Shown piece by piece: positions 34,831 to 44,374 of a DNA stretch of 64,000 bases. A program made the translations under genes and the position numbers. Position 1 is the stretch's first letter. Each line of letters begins with the position of its first letter. The notes beneath the pieces are model-generated. The model ran no database searches, was not told the DNA's origin, and saw only the letters and a list, made by a program, of their open reading frames with translations. Source of the stretch: Streptomyces sp. MMBL 11-1 (GTDB lineage Bacteria > Actinomycetota > Actinomycetes > Streptomycetales > Streptomycetaceae); NCBI RefSeq assembly GCF_028622875.1, contig NZ_CP117709.1, forward strand, positions 434,001 to 498,000, written 5' to 3'.

Positions 34831-36024
34831 ATGCCCCAGCACGTCCCTCCCCCACTGCTTGACGCCGTCGCGCGTCCGGGTCAGGGCCCGGCGCCCGCCA
34901 CGGTCCCCGCCACCCCGAGACGCATCGTCTTCCTCGCCCACCGCGACCTGGGCAATCCGGCCGCCGGCGGCTCCGAACTGCTGGTCGACCAGCTCGCCCT
35001 GGGCCTCACCGAGCAGGGCCACGACGTCACGCTGCTGTGCGGCGGACCGGCCTCGCGCCGGCCCTACCGGGTCGTCTCGGCGGGCTCCGCCCTGGGGCAC
35101 TACGTCGGCGCGCGGTCCGCGTTCGCCCGGCGGATCGGAACGTGCGACCTGCTCGTCGAGGTCTGCAACGGCATGCCGTACCTGGCCCCGCTGTGGCACC
35201 GAGGCCCCACGGTGTGCCTGGTCAACCATGTGCACACCGACCTGTGGGACATGCGCTTCCCGGCGCCGGTGGCCCGTGCCGGGCGGAGGCTCGAACACTG
35301 GGCCCTGTCCCGGGCCTACCGCGACCACCTGATGATCGCGGTGTCCCCGTCCACGGCGGGCGCCCTGCGTGAACTGGGCGTGCCCGACCGGCGGATCCGG
35401 GTGGTGCACAACGGAGTCCAGGAACCGAGCCCGCAGGGCGAGCGGTCCGCCACACCGCTGTTCGTGGCGCTGGGCCGGCTCGTCGACTACAAGCGCATCG
35501 ATCTGCTGCTCCAGCTCTGGGAGCGGGTCCGGCCGGTCACCGGAGGCCGGCTCGTCATCGTCGGCGACGGCCCCGAGCGGGCCCGGCTGGAACAACTCGC
35601 CGGTCCGGGAGTGGAGTTCGCCGGGCATGTGACCGAGGCGGAGAAGCACCGGCTGCTCTGCGCCGCGTGGATGCTGCTGCACCCGGCAGCCGTGGAGGGG
35701 TGGGGTCTTGTGGTCACGGAGGCCGCTGCCCGGTCCACCCCGACCTTGGGCTTCGACGTGCCGGGGCTGCGCGACTCCGTCGAGGACGGTGTCACCGGGA
35801 TCCTCGCCCCGGGCGCGTCCTCCTTCGCCGCCTCCTGGTGCGCGCTGGCGCTGGACGACGAGCGGCGCGAGGCGATGGGCAGGGCGGCCCGCGAACGGGC
35901 CGCCGACTACCGGTGGACCGCCAGTGTGCACAGGTTCGCGGCGGTGGCCGCCGAGGCGGCGGCCGGTTCCGCGGCTCCGGCGGCGAACGGCCCGAACGCC
36001 CCGACGATCGGCGCGAGCGCGTGA
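34831..36024 (+). CDS. GT4 family glycosyltransferase
   Basis: 397 residues from ATG 34831; GGAG lies six bases upstream. GT-B fold: N-terminal acceptor domain with FLAHRDLGNPAAGGSELLVD (glycine loop), C-terminal nucleotide-sugar domain with VALGRLVDYKRIDLLLQLW, VGDGPERARLEQL and EGWGLVVTEAAA (E-x7-E motif). It transfers a sugar from a nucleotide donor with retention, on the cytoplasmic face. It overlaps the following methyltransferase by four bases (GTGA), so both serve one pathway. Confidence 0.92.
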   Translation: MPQHVPPPLLDAVARPGQGPAPATVPATPRRIVFLAHRDLGNPAAGGSELLVDQLALGLTEQGHDVTLLCGGPASRRPYRVVSAGSALGHYVGARSAFARRIGTCDLLVEVCNGMPYLAPLWHRGPTVCLVNHVHTDLWDMRFPAPVARAGRRLEHWALSRAYRDHLMIAVSPSTAGALRELGVPDRRIRVVHNGVQEPSPQGERSATPLFVALGRLVDYKRIDLLLQLWERVRPVTGGRLVIVGDGPERARLEQLAGPGVEFAGHVTEAEKHRLLCAAWMLLHPAAVEGWGLVVTEAAARSTPTLGFDVPGLRDSVEDGVTGILAPGASSFAASWCALALDDERREAMGRAARERAADYRWTASVHRFAAVAAEAAAGSAAPAANGPNAPTIGASA

Positions 36025-36740
36025 AGGATCCATCGTTCCGGCGGTCGGCCGCCCTGTTCCGCGCCTTCCTGCGCGAACAGGGCGACCCCGCCACGGCGTA
36101 CACCCTGCTGGCCCGTGACGCGGCCGACCAGGTCGAGCGGCACGGCCCGCTCCGCGACAAGGTCGTCGTGGACATCGGCGGCGGCGACGGCTACTTCACC
36201 CGCGAGTTCCGGCGGCGCGGGGCGCACAGCTACCTCTTCGAACCGGATCCGGCGGAGATCGGCCCCGGGCAGCGCGCGGACACCGTCGTCGCCGACGGCT
36301 ATCTGCTGCCGCTCGCCGACGGCGCGGCCGACGTCTGCTTCTCCTCCAACGTGCTGGAGCACGTCGCCGATCCGCACACCTTCCTCAGCGAGATGGCGCG
36401 GGTGACCCGCCCCGGCGGCCTCATCTACGTCTCGTACACCAACTGGCTCTCCCCGTGGGGCGGCCATGAGTGGGCGCCCTGGCACTACCTCGGCGCCGAA
36501 CGCGCCCGGAGCCGCTACGAGCGGCGCACCGGCCACCCGGCCAAGCACCGGCTCGGCGAGAACCTCTTCAAGATCGGCGTCGGGGAGACCCTGAGCCACG
36601 TCCGGAGCCGCTCCGACGTGTCCGTCGTCTCAGCACGCTCGCGCTACTGGCCCGTCCTTCCCCAGCTCGTGCCGCGCATCCCCGTCCTGCGGGAATTCGC
36701 CACCTGGAACCTCCTCCTCATCCTCCGGCGGTGTTCATGA
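36021..36740 (+). CDS. SAM-dependent methyltransferase (class I)
   Basis: 239 residues from GTG 36021. SAM site VVVDIGGGDGYFTREF (about 48-63), then LFEPDPAEI, VADGYLLPLADGAADVCFSSNVLEHVADP, the methyltransferase-11 layout. WLSPWGGHEWAPWHYLG, shared with methyltransferases in cell-wall glycan clusters, suggests sugar or lipid-linked glycan methylation. Start and stop overlap both neighbours by four bases. Confidence 0.9.
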   Translation: MKDPSFRRSAALFRAFLREQGDPATAYTLLARDAADQVERHGPLRDKVVVDIGGGDGYFTREFRRRGAHSYLFEPDPAEIGPGQRADTVVADGYLLPLADGAADVCFSSNVLEHVADPHTFLSEMARVTRPGGLIYVSYTNWLSPWGGHEWAPWHYLGAERARSRYERRTGHPAKHRLGENLFKIGVGETLSHVRSRSDVSVVSARSRYWPVLPQLVPRIPVLREFATWNLLLILRRCS

Positions 36741-39700
36741 CCAGCGCTGTCCACCCACCCCGGTCCACGGCCCCGGACGGCGCGGGTCCCGCGCCCTCCG
36801 GCCCCGCCGACGGGCCGCCCACGCCTCGTTCACGGCGCTGGCTGCTGGGCTTCTGGGCCGCCGTGTTCGCGGCGTTCCTCGCGGTGTCGCCCGGCCGGAT
36901 GACGTTCGACACCAAGCTCGGCGTCGTCGTGGACCCCTGGCGCTTCCTGGGCGATCTGGGCGAGCTGTGGCACAGCCGGGCCGGGTTCGGCGGGATCGCC
37001 GACCAGTACGTCGGCTACGCCGTCCCGATGCTGCCGTACTACGGGGCCGCCGACCTGCTGCACGTGCCGGTCTGGCTCGCGGAGCGGCTGTGGCTGTCGC
37101 TGATCGTGGCGACCGCCTTCTGGGGTGCGCTGCGGCTGGCGGAGCGGCTGGCCGTGGGCTCCCCGGCCACCCGGCTGCCGGCGGCGGTCGCGTACGCGCT
37201 GTGGCCGACGTACACCATCGTCGTGGGCTCGACCTCGGCGGCGGCCCTGCCGGGCGCCCTGCTGCCGTGGGTGCTGCTGCCGCTGACGAACCCGCGCCTC
37301 GCGCCGAGGACCGCCGCGGCCCGGTCCGCGCTGCTGATCCCGCTGATGGGCGGCGTCAACGCCGCCTCCACGCTCGCCTCATTGCTGCCGGTGGGCCTGT
37401 ATCTGCTGTCCCGTCCCGGCGGGCCACGCAAGCGCGCCCTGCTGGGGTGGTGGATCCCGGGCGTGATCCTGGCGACCGCCTGGTGGGTCGTTCCGCTGCT
37501 GCTGCTGGGCATCTTCGGCGAGAACTTCATGCCGTACGTGGAGTCCTCGTACACCACCACCACGACCATGTCGGCGACCGAGGTGTTGCGCGGCGGCGGG
37601 AACTGGGTCGGCTATCTGAACTTCGGCGAGGCCTGGCTGCCGGCCGGCTGGACCGTCGCCACCGCGACCGTCACCATCCTGGGCTCGGCGCTCGCCGCCG
37701 CCCTGGGCCTGGCGGGGCTGGCGCGCCGTGATCTGCCCGAGCGCCGCTGGCTGGTGCTGACCGTGCTGTGCGTCGCGCTCATCACGCTCGCCGGGTACGG
37801 CGGTGCGCTGGGCGGGCTGTTCCACGGGACCGTGCAGGACTGGCTGGACGGCTGGCTGGTGCCGTTCCGCAACATCTACAAGTTCCAGACGGGTCTTGCG
37901 CTGGCCCTGGCCCTGGGACTCGCGCACCTCACCGCGGTGGTCTCCGTCGCAGCGGCGGCGCGTGGCGGCGGCAACCCGGTGCGCGCCCGGCGGCTCGTGC
38001 CGGTGGTCGCCGCGGCGCTCGTGCTGCCGGGGCTCGCCTGGCCGTACGTCAACGGCTCGATCCTGCAGACGGGTTCGTTCCAGCAGCTGCCCACGTACTG
38101 GGAGACGACCGGGAGCTGGCTGAAGAAGAACTCGGCCAACGACCGCGCCCTGGTCGTCCCCGCGACCGCGCACGGCATCTACACCTGGGGCTCCCCCATC
38201 GACCAGCCGCTGGACGTGCTGGCGAACTCGCCCTGGGCGCAACGGGATTACGTGCCGTTCGGCACGCCGGGCAACCGGCGGGCGATGGACGCCGTCGAAC
38301 AGGCGCTGACCACCGGCGGCGAGGTCCCCGGACTGAGCGAGTACCTCAACCGGGCGGGGCTGCACTATGTGGTGGTCCGCAACGACCTGGATCCCGACCA
38401 GTTGGGGTACGTCCCCACGACCACGGTGAAGCGCACCCTGGAGGCGTCCGGATACCGGCGCGTCACCGGCTTCGGTCCCGTGATGACCGGCGGCCGGATC
38501 GCGGCGGACACCCCCGTGCAGGTCGAGGGACTCTATCCGCGGCAGCGGGCCGTGGAGATCTACGAGCCGCCGGCCGGGACGGAGCGTCCGGGGCGGGCGA
38601 CCACGTCCCCGGTGGCCTCGACGGCCGTCGTGAGCGGCGGCCCCGAGTCCCTGCTGCCGCTGTCGGCGAGCGGCGCGCTGAACGGCCGGCCGGCCGTGCT
38701 GGCCGGCGACGCGCACCCGGGCCTGGGGCGGCCGTCGCTGTACGCGGCGGGCGACGGGCTGCGACGCGCCGACACCCGGTTCGGGCTGGTCAACTCCAAC
38801 ACCTCGTACACGTACACCTCCGATGAGCGCAACGCGGTGGACGCCGCGCAGGATCCGGACCGCAGACCCCGGCAGATCCTGCCGACGTCCGGCGCGGAGC
38901 ACCAGACCACCGCCGTACTGCGGGGCGCGAAGAAGGTCAGCGCCTCGTCGGTGGGGAACTGGCTGTTCCATCTGCCGCAGTACGACCCGGTCAACGCCTT
39001 CGACGGCAACCCGGACACCGGCTGGGCGGAAGGGTCCCCCGGCTCGCCGGAGAACGAGTGGGTGCGGATCGACTTCACCGCCCCGACGGAGCTTCCGGCC
39101 TCGCTCCAGGTGACGCCGCTGCCCAGCGCGAACGTACGGGCCGCGCCGACCGTCGTGCGCGTCGAAACCGAGCGGGGCTTCAAGGACAGCCCGCTGAAGC
39201 CGGACGGATCGACGCAGACCGTGGCCGCGCCCACCGGGCAGGCGGCCTGGCTGAAGGTGACGATCCTGGAGTCCCAGCAGGGGCGCCCCGGGCTCACCGG
39301 CGCCGGGTTCACCGACATCGCGGTCCCCGGGGTGCAGGTGACCCGGATGCTGGAGCTGCCCTCGGACGCGCCGCGCGAGGGCGCGGACTCCACGGTCTAC
39401 TCGCTGCGGCGGGGCAGCGACCCGGGCGGTCTGTCGTCGGTGGCGGCCGAGGTCGGCCTGCACCGGCAGTTCACCGCCCAGGAGGCGGGCCCGTACCGGG
39501 TGTCCGCGAGCGCGGTGCCGGTGCCCGGCGAGGAGCTGGACAAGCTGCTGTTCGAGCTGACGGGCGAGCGGGACAAGATCGAGGTGAGCGCCGACTCCAC
39601 CGCACGGCTGGGCACCAACCTCAGCCCGCGCAATCTGACCGACGGTGATCTGACCACGGCGTGGATCGCGGGCGAACGCCCCACGCTGCGTCTGTCCTGG

Positions 39701-41131
39701 CCGGAGAAGAAGGAGGTCGGGGAGATCGTCTTCGCGGCGGCCGGCGGTCTGTCCACCCGCCCCGAGCAGGTGCAGATCAGCTCCCCCGACGGCACGGCGG
39801 TGGCCTCCGTGGACGAGAACGGCATGGCCCGCTTCTCGCCCATCAGGACCGACCGGATGGACATCACCATCTCGCGTCAGGCGCCGCTGACCGTCCACAA
39901 CCCGGTCGCCGACGACCAGTTGCAGTTGCCGGTGGGGCTGAGCGAGGTCTACATCCCCGCCCTGGAGGAGTACCGCTCGCCGCAGCCGAAGCCGGGCAAG
40001 AAGTTCAGCCTGGCCTGCGGCAAGGGACCGGTCCTGTCCGTCGGCGGTACGTTCCTGGAGACCCGCGCCGAGGGCCTGGTGCGGGACCTGACACAGCGCC
40101 GCCCCATCGAGGTCACGCCGTGCACCGAGGGCGGCACGGTGGAACTGGCCGCCTCGTCCACCACCGTCGAGGCGGGTGACGCGGGACCGCTCGCCATCAC
40201 GGACGTCACGCTGAGCAGGGGGAACTCGAAGGCCGCGTCGAGCACGCCGCGTTCCGTGGACGTCGAGCGGGGCGACGGCGACCGGCGCACGATCGCCGTC
40301 GGCGCGGGCGAGGCCTCCTACCTGCAGATCCACGAGAACCACAACAAGGGCTGGAAGGCCACCCTGGACGGCGAGGAGCTGACGCCGCTGCGGATCGACG
40401 GCTGGCAGCAGGCCTGGCTGGTCCCGGAGGGCGAGGGCGGCAAGGTCACCCTGGAGTACGAGCCGGCCCGGATCTACCAGGTGGGTCTGATCGGCGCGGG
40501 GGTCCTGCTCCTGGTGCTCGTGGGGCTCGCCTTCGGGCGTCGGCGGGGAGCCGAGCCGTACGCGGCCGGGGAGCAGCCCGTCGTGTCCGGCCCGGGTCCG
40601 GTCCTGGGCACGGTGGCGCTCACCCTGGTGGGGGTGGTGATCGCGGGGCCGCTCGCCCTGGCGGTGCCGGTCCTCGCCGTACTCGCCCACTTCCGGCCGA
40701 AGCTGCTCGCGCCGCTCGCGTTCGCGGCGATGGCCGCCGCGGGTGTCGTCGCCGCGGTGGGCACCGGGGACGCCACGGCCGAGGGCGAGGGCGCGTTCGG
40801 TGCGACGGCCCAGTTCCTGGCCCTGGTCGGGCTGTTCGCCGCCCTGGTCACGGTCGGACGCGGGCCGCTCGGCAGGCGCGCCGCCGGGGGACGGAGCACG
40901 GTGGCCCCCGCGGGCGGCGAGGCGTCCACGGTGCCGGCGCAGGTCACCGGTTCGGGCCGGACGCTGTCCACCGACCCGAAGCATCCACGGGGAACTCCGC
41001 CTCCCGCGCCCGGTATCGGATACGGAGCCGGCTCGGGCGAAGGGGCCGGCGACGGCCAAGGCGGTGACGGCCCGGCGCGGCAGTCCGGCGGTCAGCAGCC
41101 ACCTCCTTCCCGTCCCGGGGAAGGCACCTGA
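36737..41131 (+). CDS. AftD-like (DUF3367) giant membrane glycosyltransferase
   Basis: 1464 residues from ATG 36737 (ATGA overlap). A GT-C type membrane half (about 30-500, multiple helices; VSPGRMTFDTKLGVVVDPWRF and QYVGYAVPMLPYYG) is followed by a large external region (about 510-1255) with two discoidin/F5-8-type beta domains (about 735-880: NAFDGNPDTGWAEG; about 960-1110: NLTDGDLTTAWIAG), then four helices and a Pro/Gly tail. Length and plan match mycobacterial AftD, an arabinofuranosyltransferase using lipid-linked donors. Streptomyces lack arabinogalactan, so it probably adds a sugar to another wall or lipid-linked glycan. Confidence 0.87.
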   Translation: MTSAVHPPRSTAPDGAGPAPSGPADGPPTPRSRRWLLGFWAAVFAAFLAVSPGRMTFDTKLGVVVDPWRFLGDLGELWHSRAGFGGIADQYVGYAVPMLPYYGAADLLHVPVWLAERLWLSLIVATAFWGALRLAERLAVGSPATRLPAAVAYALWPTYTIVVGSTSAAALPGALLPWVLLPLTNPRLAPRTAAARSALLIPLMGGVNAASTLASLLPVGLYLLSRPGGPRKRALLGWWIPGVILATAWWVVPLLLLGIFGENFMPYVESSYTTTTTMSATEVLRGGGNWVGYLNFGEAWLPAGWTVATATVTILGSALAAALGLAGLARRDLPERRWLVLTVLCVALITLAGYGGALGGLFHGTVQDWLDGWLVPFRNIYKFQTGLALALALGLAHLTAVVSVAAAARGGGNPVRARRLVPVVAAALVLPGLAWPYVNGSILQTGSFQQLPTYWETTGSWLKKNSANDRALVVPATAHGIYTWGSPIDQPLDVLANSPWAQRDYVPFGTPGNRRAMDAVEQALTTGGEVPGLSEYLNRAGLHYVVVRNDLDPDQLGYVPTTTVKRTLEASGYRRVTGFGPVMTGGRIAADTPVQVEGLYPRQRAVEIYEPPAGTERPGRATTSPVASTAVVSGGPESLLPLSASGALNGRPAVLAGDAHPGLGRPSLYAAGDGLRRADTRFGLVNSNTSYTYTSDERNAVDAAQDPDRRPRQILPTSGAEHQTTAVLRGAKKVSASSVGNWLFHLPQYDPVNAFDGNPDTGWAEGSPGSPENEWVRIDFTAPTELPASLQVTPLPSANVRAAPTVVRVETERGFKDSPLKPDGSTQTVAAPTGQAAWLKVTILESQQGRPGLTGAGFTDIAVPGVQVTRMLELPSDAPREGADSTVYSLRRGSDPGGLSSVAAEVGLHRQFTAQEAGPYRVSASAVPVPGEELDKLLFELTGERDKIEVSADSTARLGTNLSPRNLTDGDLTTAWIAGERPTLRLSWPEKKEVGEIVFAAAGGLSTRPEQVQISSPDGTAVASVDENGMARFSPIRTDRMDITISRQAPLTVHNPVADDQLQLPVGLSEVYIPALEEYRSPQPKPGKKFSLACGKGPVLSVGGTFLETRAEGLVRDLTQRRPIEVTPCTEGGTVELAASSTTVEAGDAGPLAITDVTLSRGNSKAASSTPRSVDVERGDGDRRTIAVGAGEASYLQIHENHNKGWKATLDGEELTPLRIDGWQQAWLVPEGEGGKVTLEYEPARIYQVGLIGAGVLLLVLVGLAFGRRRGAEPYAAGEQPVVSGPGPVLGTVALTLVGVVIAGPLALAVPVLAVLAHFRPKLLAPLAFAAMAAAGVVAAVGTGDATAEGEGAFGATAQFLALVGLFAALVTVGRGPLGRRAAGGRSTVAPAGGEASTVPAQVTGSGRTLSTDPKHPRGTPPPAPGIGYGAGSGEGAGDGQGGDGPARQSGGQQPPPSRPGEGT

Positions 41132-42459
41132 TGGCGACCACACGGCACCCCCGGGCGCGGGGCGGTACGCCCTGGCCCGGGGCCCCGGGCCGGGTGCCGT
41201 TCCCGGTGGTCGACGAGGTGGCCCGGCACTGTGCCCAGGACGCCGAGCCGAACACGGTGCACATCGAGATCCATCTGCCCGGCCGGGTGGACGAGGGGCG
41301 GCTGCGCTCCGCGTTCGCCGAGGCGCTCGCCCGGCACCCCCGGGCGCTGATGCGGGAGCGCCCGCGCTCCCCGTTCGCCCGGCGCTACGAGTGGGAGCTG
41401 ACCGGGGGCCCCGACACGGATCCGGTCTCCTTCCCGCCGTCCGCGCCCGGGGCGCTCGCCCGGGCCCGGGCGCGGGCGCTGGACGAGGCCCCGCCGCTTA
41501 CGGCCTCGCCGCCGCTGCGGCTCGCCGTGGTCCAGGAGCCGGGGACCGAGGGGTGCGCGCTGCTCTTCACCGTGCACCACACCGCCCTCGACGGCCCGGC
41601 CTGCATGCGGCTGGCGGCGACGGCCGCCGAGGTCTACGGCGCGCACCGCGTACCGCCGGCCTCCGCACCGGCGCGGCCGGCGTCCGGGCCGCTCGCCGGG
41701 GAGTCCCCGGCGGCGCCGCTGGCCCGGCCCGTCCGGGTCGCGGCGGGCTCACCGGGGCCCGCGCCCGTACCGGGCAACGCCATGCTGCTGGCCGAACTGC
41801 CGGTCCCCCGGCGGGAGTCCGGCGCTCCGTACACGGTGAACGACCAGCTGATGGTGGCCACCGCGCTCACGGTGGCCGACTGGAACCGGACGCAGGGCGC
41901 GCCGGGGGCCGACCGCCGGCCGTTGCGGATCACCATGCCGGTCGACGACCGCACCCGGGGGCCCGAGATGCCGATCGGGAACGGCACCCGGCTGGTGGAG
42001 GTCGGCTTCGCCGCGTCCGAACTGGCGCCCGGGGCGGACATCCCCGCGCTGCTCCGGGTGACCGCTGGACGTACCCGGGCGCTCAAGGCGCGCCCCCGCC
42101 CCCCGCTGGGCCGCTCCGCTTCCCTGCTGACCGCGCCGCTGCTGCCGGTGACCGCCCGCGCCGCCCTCACCCGGGGGCTGCGGGTGCTGGCGGGGCCGTG
42201 GACCTCGACGACGCTGCTGAGCAACATCGGCCGGGTGCCGTACCCGCTGGACTTCGGGGAGGCTGGCCGGGCCACCGCCGTGTGGTTCTCCGCGCCCGCC
42301 CGGATGCCCCGGGGGCTGACGTTCACCACGGCGTCCACGGGCGGCCGGCTGCATCTGACGCTGCGCTGGTCGCGCACCCTGCTGGGGGACGAGGACGGCG
42401 TACGCCTGCGCGAGATGTTCACCCGACACCTGGCATCGACGTCCTCGGAGACCGTATGA
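41131..42459 (+). CDS. Condensation-domain-like acyltransferase (PapA-like)
   Basis: 442 residues; its ATG shares one base with the upstream TGA. The condensation/BAHD/PapA active site HHTALDG is at 149-155 (His150 base, Asp154). Downstream LSNIGRVPYPLDFG corresponds to the DFGWG-region. No carrier or adenylation domain is attached, so it is a free-standing acyltransferase like PapA5 or the trehalose-ester acylases. With its neighbours it suggests esterification of the glycan or lipid product. Ala/Pro-rich insert near 170-200. Confidence 0.82.
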   Translation: MATTRHPRARGGTPWPGAPGRVPFPVVDEVARHCAQDAEPNTVHIEIHLPGRVDEGRLRSAFAEALARHPRALMRERPRSPFARRYEWELTGGPDTDPVSFPPSAPGALARARARALDEAPPLTASPPLRLAVVQEPGTEGCALLFTVHHTALDGPACMRLAATAAEVYGAHRVPPASAPARPASGPLAGESPAAPLARPVRVAAGSPGPAPVPGNAMLLAELPVPRRESGAPYTVNDQLMVATALTVADWNRTQGAPGADRRPLRITMPVDDRTRGPEMPIGNGTRLVEVGFAASELAPGADIPALLRVTAGRTRALKARPRPPLGRSASLLTAPLLPVTARAALTRGLRVLAGPWTSTTLLSNIGRVPYPLDFGEAGRATAVWFSAPARMPRGLTFTTASTGGRLHLTLRWSRTLLGDEDGVRLREMFTRHLASTSSETV

Positions 42460-43181
42460 CCGGCACCACCTCTCCCCCGTCCGGGCTGCGGGACTTCTAC
42501 GAGAACCCGGCCGTCCCGGTCGCGTCGGGCGACGGGCGCACCCTTCGGCAGGCCCGACTGCTGGCCGACGCCCTGGGCGAGCCGGGCCAGGTGATCCTCG
42601 ACATCGGGTGCGGCGACGGCACGGCGGCGGCCACGGCGGCCCCGGTTCTCGCCGGTCACCGGCTGGTCGGCGTCGACTGGTCGCAGGACGCGCTGCGCAG
42701 GGCCCGGCCCCGGATGGGGCTCGTGGTGCGCGGCGAGCTGGAGCACGGTGGGCTGCCGCTGGCCGACGGATGCGCGGACGCGGTGCTGTTCAGCGAGATC
42801 CTGGAACATCTGGTCGACCCGGACCAGGCGCTGGACGAACTGCGGCGGGTCCTGCGGCCCGGCGGCCATCTGATGCTGTCCACCCCGAACCTGGCGGCCT
42901 GGTACAACCGGGCGCTGTTGCTCGCCGGGGTGCAGCCGGTGTTCTCGGAGGTCAGTCTGCGCGGGATCCACGGCCGCCCCGGCTCGGAGGTGGTCGGGCA
43001 TCTGCGGCTGTACACGGCCCGTGCGCTGCGCTCGTTCCTGGCGGCGTCCGGCTTCGACGACGTGAGGATCACGGGCGCCCCCTTCCACGGGGTTCCGCGT
43101 GCGCTGCGGCTGCTGGACCGGGCGGCGTGCGCGGTGCCCGGGGCGGCCTCCATCCTGCTGGCCCACGCGCGGCGGAGGTAG
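42456..43181 (+). CDS. SAM-dependent methyltransferase (class I), second
   Basis: 241 residues; ATG overlaps the previous TGA. SAM site VILDIGCGDGTAAATA (about 47-62), VGVDWSQDALRRARPRMG, LPLADGCADAVLFSEILEHLVDP. The last third has HLRLYTARALRSFLAASGFD, typical of methyltransferases working on glycans or lipid-linked sugars. Different sequence from the first methyltransferase, so two distinct positions are probably methylated. Confidence 0.9.
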   Translation: MTGTTSPPSGLRDFYENPAVPVASGDGRTLRQARLLADALGEPGQVILDIGCGDGTAAATAAPVLAGHRLVGVDWSQDALRRARPRMGLVVRGELEHGGLPLADGCADAVLFSEILEHLVDPDQALDELRRVLRPGGHLMLSTPNLAAWYNRALLLAGVQPVFSEVSLRGIHGRPGSEVVGHLRLYTARALRSFLAASGFDDVRITGAPFHGVPRALRLLDRAACAVPGAASILLAHARRR

Positions 43182-43182
43182 C

Positions 43183-44079
43183 GTGGTGTGGTGGGGCGTC
43201 GGCGCGGCGCTGGTGGCCAACGCGCTGTACAGCGTGGGGTTTGTGGTGGAGAAGCGGGCCCTGGGCTCGCTGCCCGCGCTCTCCGCCGGCCGACCGCTGC
43301 GGGTGGTCCGGGTGCTGCTGACCAGTCCGCTGTGGATCGTCGGCGCGCTGGCGCTGGCGGCCGGGTTCGGGGCCCAGCTGATCGTCTACCGGGCGCTGCC
43401 GATCGCGGCGGCGCAGGGCATCTTCGTCTCCGGTCTGGTGCTGCTCCTGCTGTTGTCGTCGGCCGTGCTCGGCGAGGAGTCGACGGGCCGCGAACGCTAC
43501 GCGCTGGGCGGGGTGCTGGTCGCCCTGCTGATGGTGGTCGCCTCGGTGCGCGAGGGCGAGGACGTGGTGAGCGGCGGCGCCCCGTGGGCGCTGGTGCTGC
43601 TGGTCTGCCTGCCCGCGCTGGGGGCGGGCGTCTGGCTGTACGTACGGGTCGAGGGCCGGGCGGCCAAACGGCACCGGGTCCCGACCAGCGGCATCGGGTA
43701 CGGGGTGGCGGTGGGCCTGCTCTACGGGGTCAGCTCGCTGGCCATCAAGGGCACGTCCAGCCGGCTGACCGGCACCGATCTGGGCGAGGCCGCGCTGTCG
43801 CTGCTGGCGTCCCCGTATCCGTATCTGCTGTTGTTCACCGCGGGGGCGGGTCTGGTGATGTCGCAGACCGCGTTGCAGCGCTGCCGGGCCTCCCTCATCG
43901 TGCCGGTGTGCACCACGGTGACCTGCCTGTTCACCGCGGTCCTCGGGACGCTCGCGTTCGGCGAGACGCTTCCCGACGATCCGCTGCTGCTGACCCTGCG
44001 GGTGGGCGGCACGGCGCTCGCCCTCTCCGTCCTGCTGGCCATGCCGCGCCACGACCCCCAGCCCGCCGCCCCGTCCTGA
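43183..44079 (+). CDS. DMT/EamA-like integral membrane protein
   Basis: 298 residues from GTG 43183, one base after the previous stop, with GGAGG six bases upstream. Nine to ten hydrophobic helices in two halves; SVGFVVEKRALGSLPALS and QLIVYRALPIAAAQGIF resemble the DMT superfamily of transporters and nucleotide-sugar or lipid-sugar flippases. In this setting it may move a lipid-linked sugar or precursor across the membrane. Substrate not readable. Confidence 0.78.
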   Translation: MVWWGVGAALVANALYSVGFVVEKRALGSLPALSAGRPLRVVRVLLTSPLWIVGALALAAGFGAQLIVYRALPIAAAQGIFVSGLVLLLLLSSAVLGEESTGRERYALGGVLVALLMVVASVREGEDVVSGGAPWALVLLVCLPALGAGVWLYVRVEGRAAKRHRVPTSGIGYGVAVGLLYGVSSLAIKGTSSRLTGTDLGEAALSLLASPYPYLLLFTAGAGLVMSQTALQRCRASLIVPVCTTVTCLFTAVLGTLAFGETLPDDPLLLTLRVGGTALALSVLLAMPRHDPQPAAPS

Positions 44080-44143
44080 CCCGGGTCCGGTACCACCGGC
44101 ACTCCCGGCATCCCCGCCACCCCCGACCCCGAGGAGCCACCCG

Positions 44144-44374
44144 ATGAACCCCGACGACCCGCTGCTCGCCCTGCTGGCCTGCCCGCTCGACAAGGGCCCA
44201 CTGTCCCTGGTGGCCGACGAGGAGACGGCGGAGGCGGCGCTCTACAATCCCCGGCTGCGCCTGAGTTACCCGATCGTGGACGGCATCCCGCAGCTGCTGC
44301 CCTCATCGGGCCGGAAGGTCGGGGCGGACGACCACGAGCGCCTGCTCACGCGGCTCAAGGCCTCGGCCACATGA
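44144..44374 (+). CDS. Trm112 family small protein
   Basis: 76 residues: LLACPLDKGPLSL, YNPRLRLSYPIVDGIPQLLPS, the compact Trm112/UPF0434 fold. One Cys of the usual zinc set is visible (Cys14) and the others are replaced, common in bacterial members. Trm112 proteins stabilise methyltransferases as partners. Here it lies directly before an FkbM methyltransferase (ATGA overlap) and in a locus with two others, so a methyltransferase-activating role is plausible. Confidence 0.88.
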   Translation: MNPDDPLLALLACPLDKGPLSLVADEETAEAALYNPRLRLSYPIVDGIPQLLPSSGRKVGADDHERLLTRLKASAT

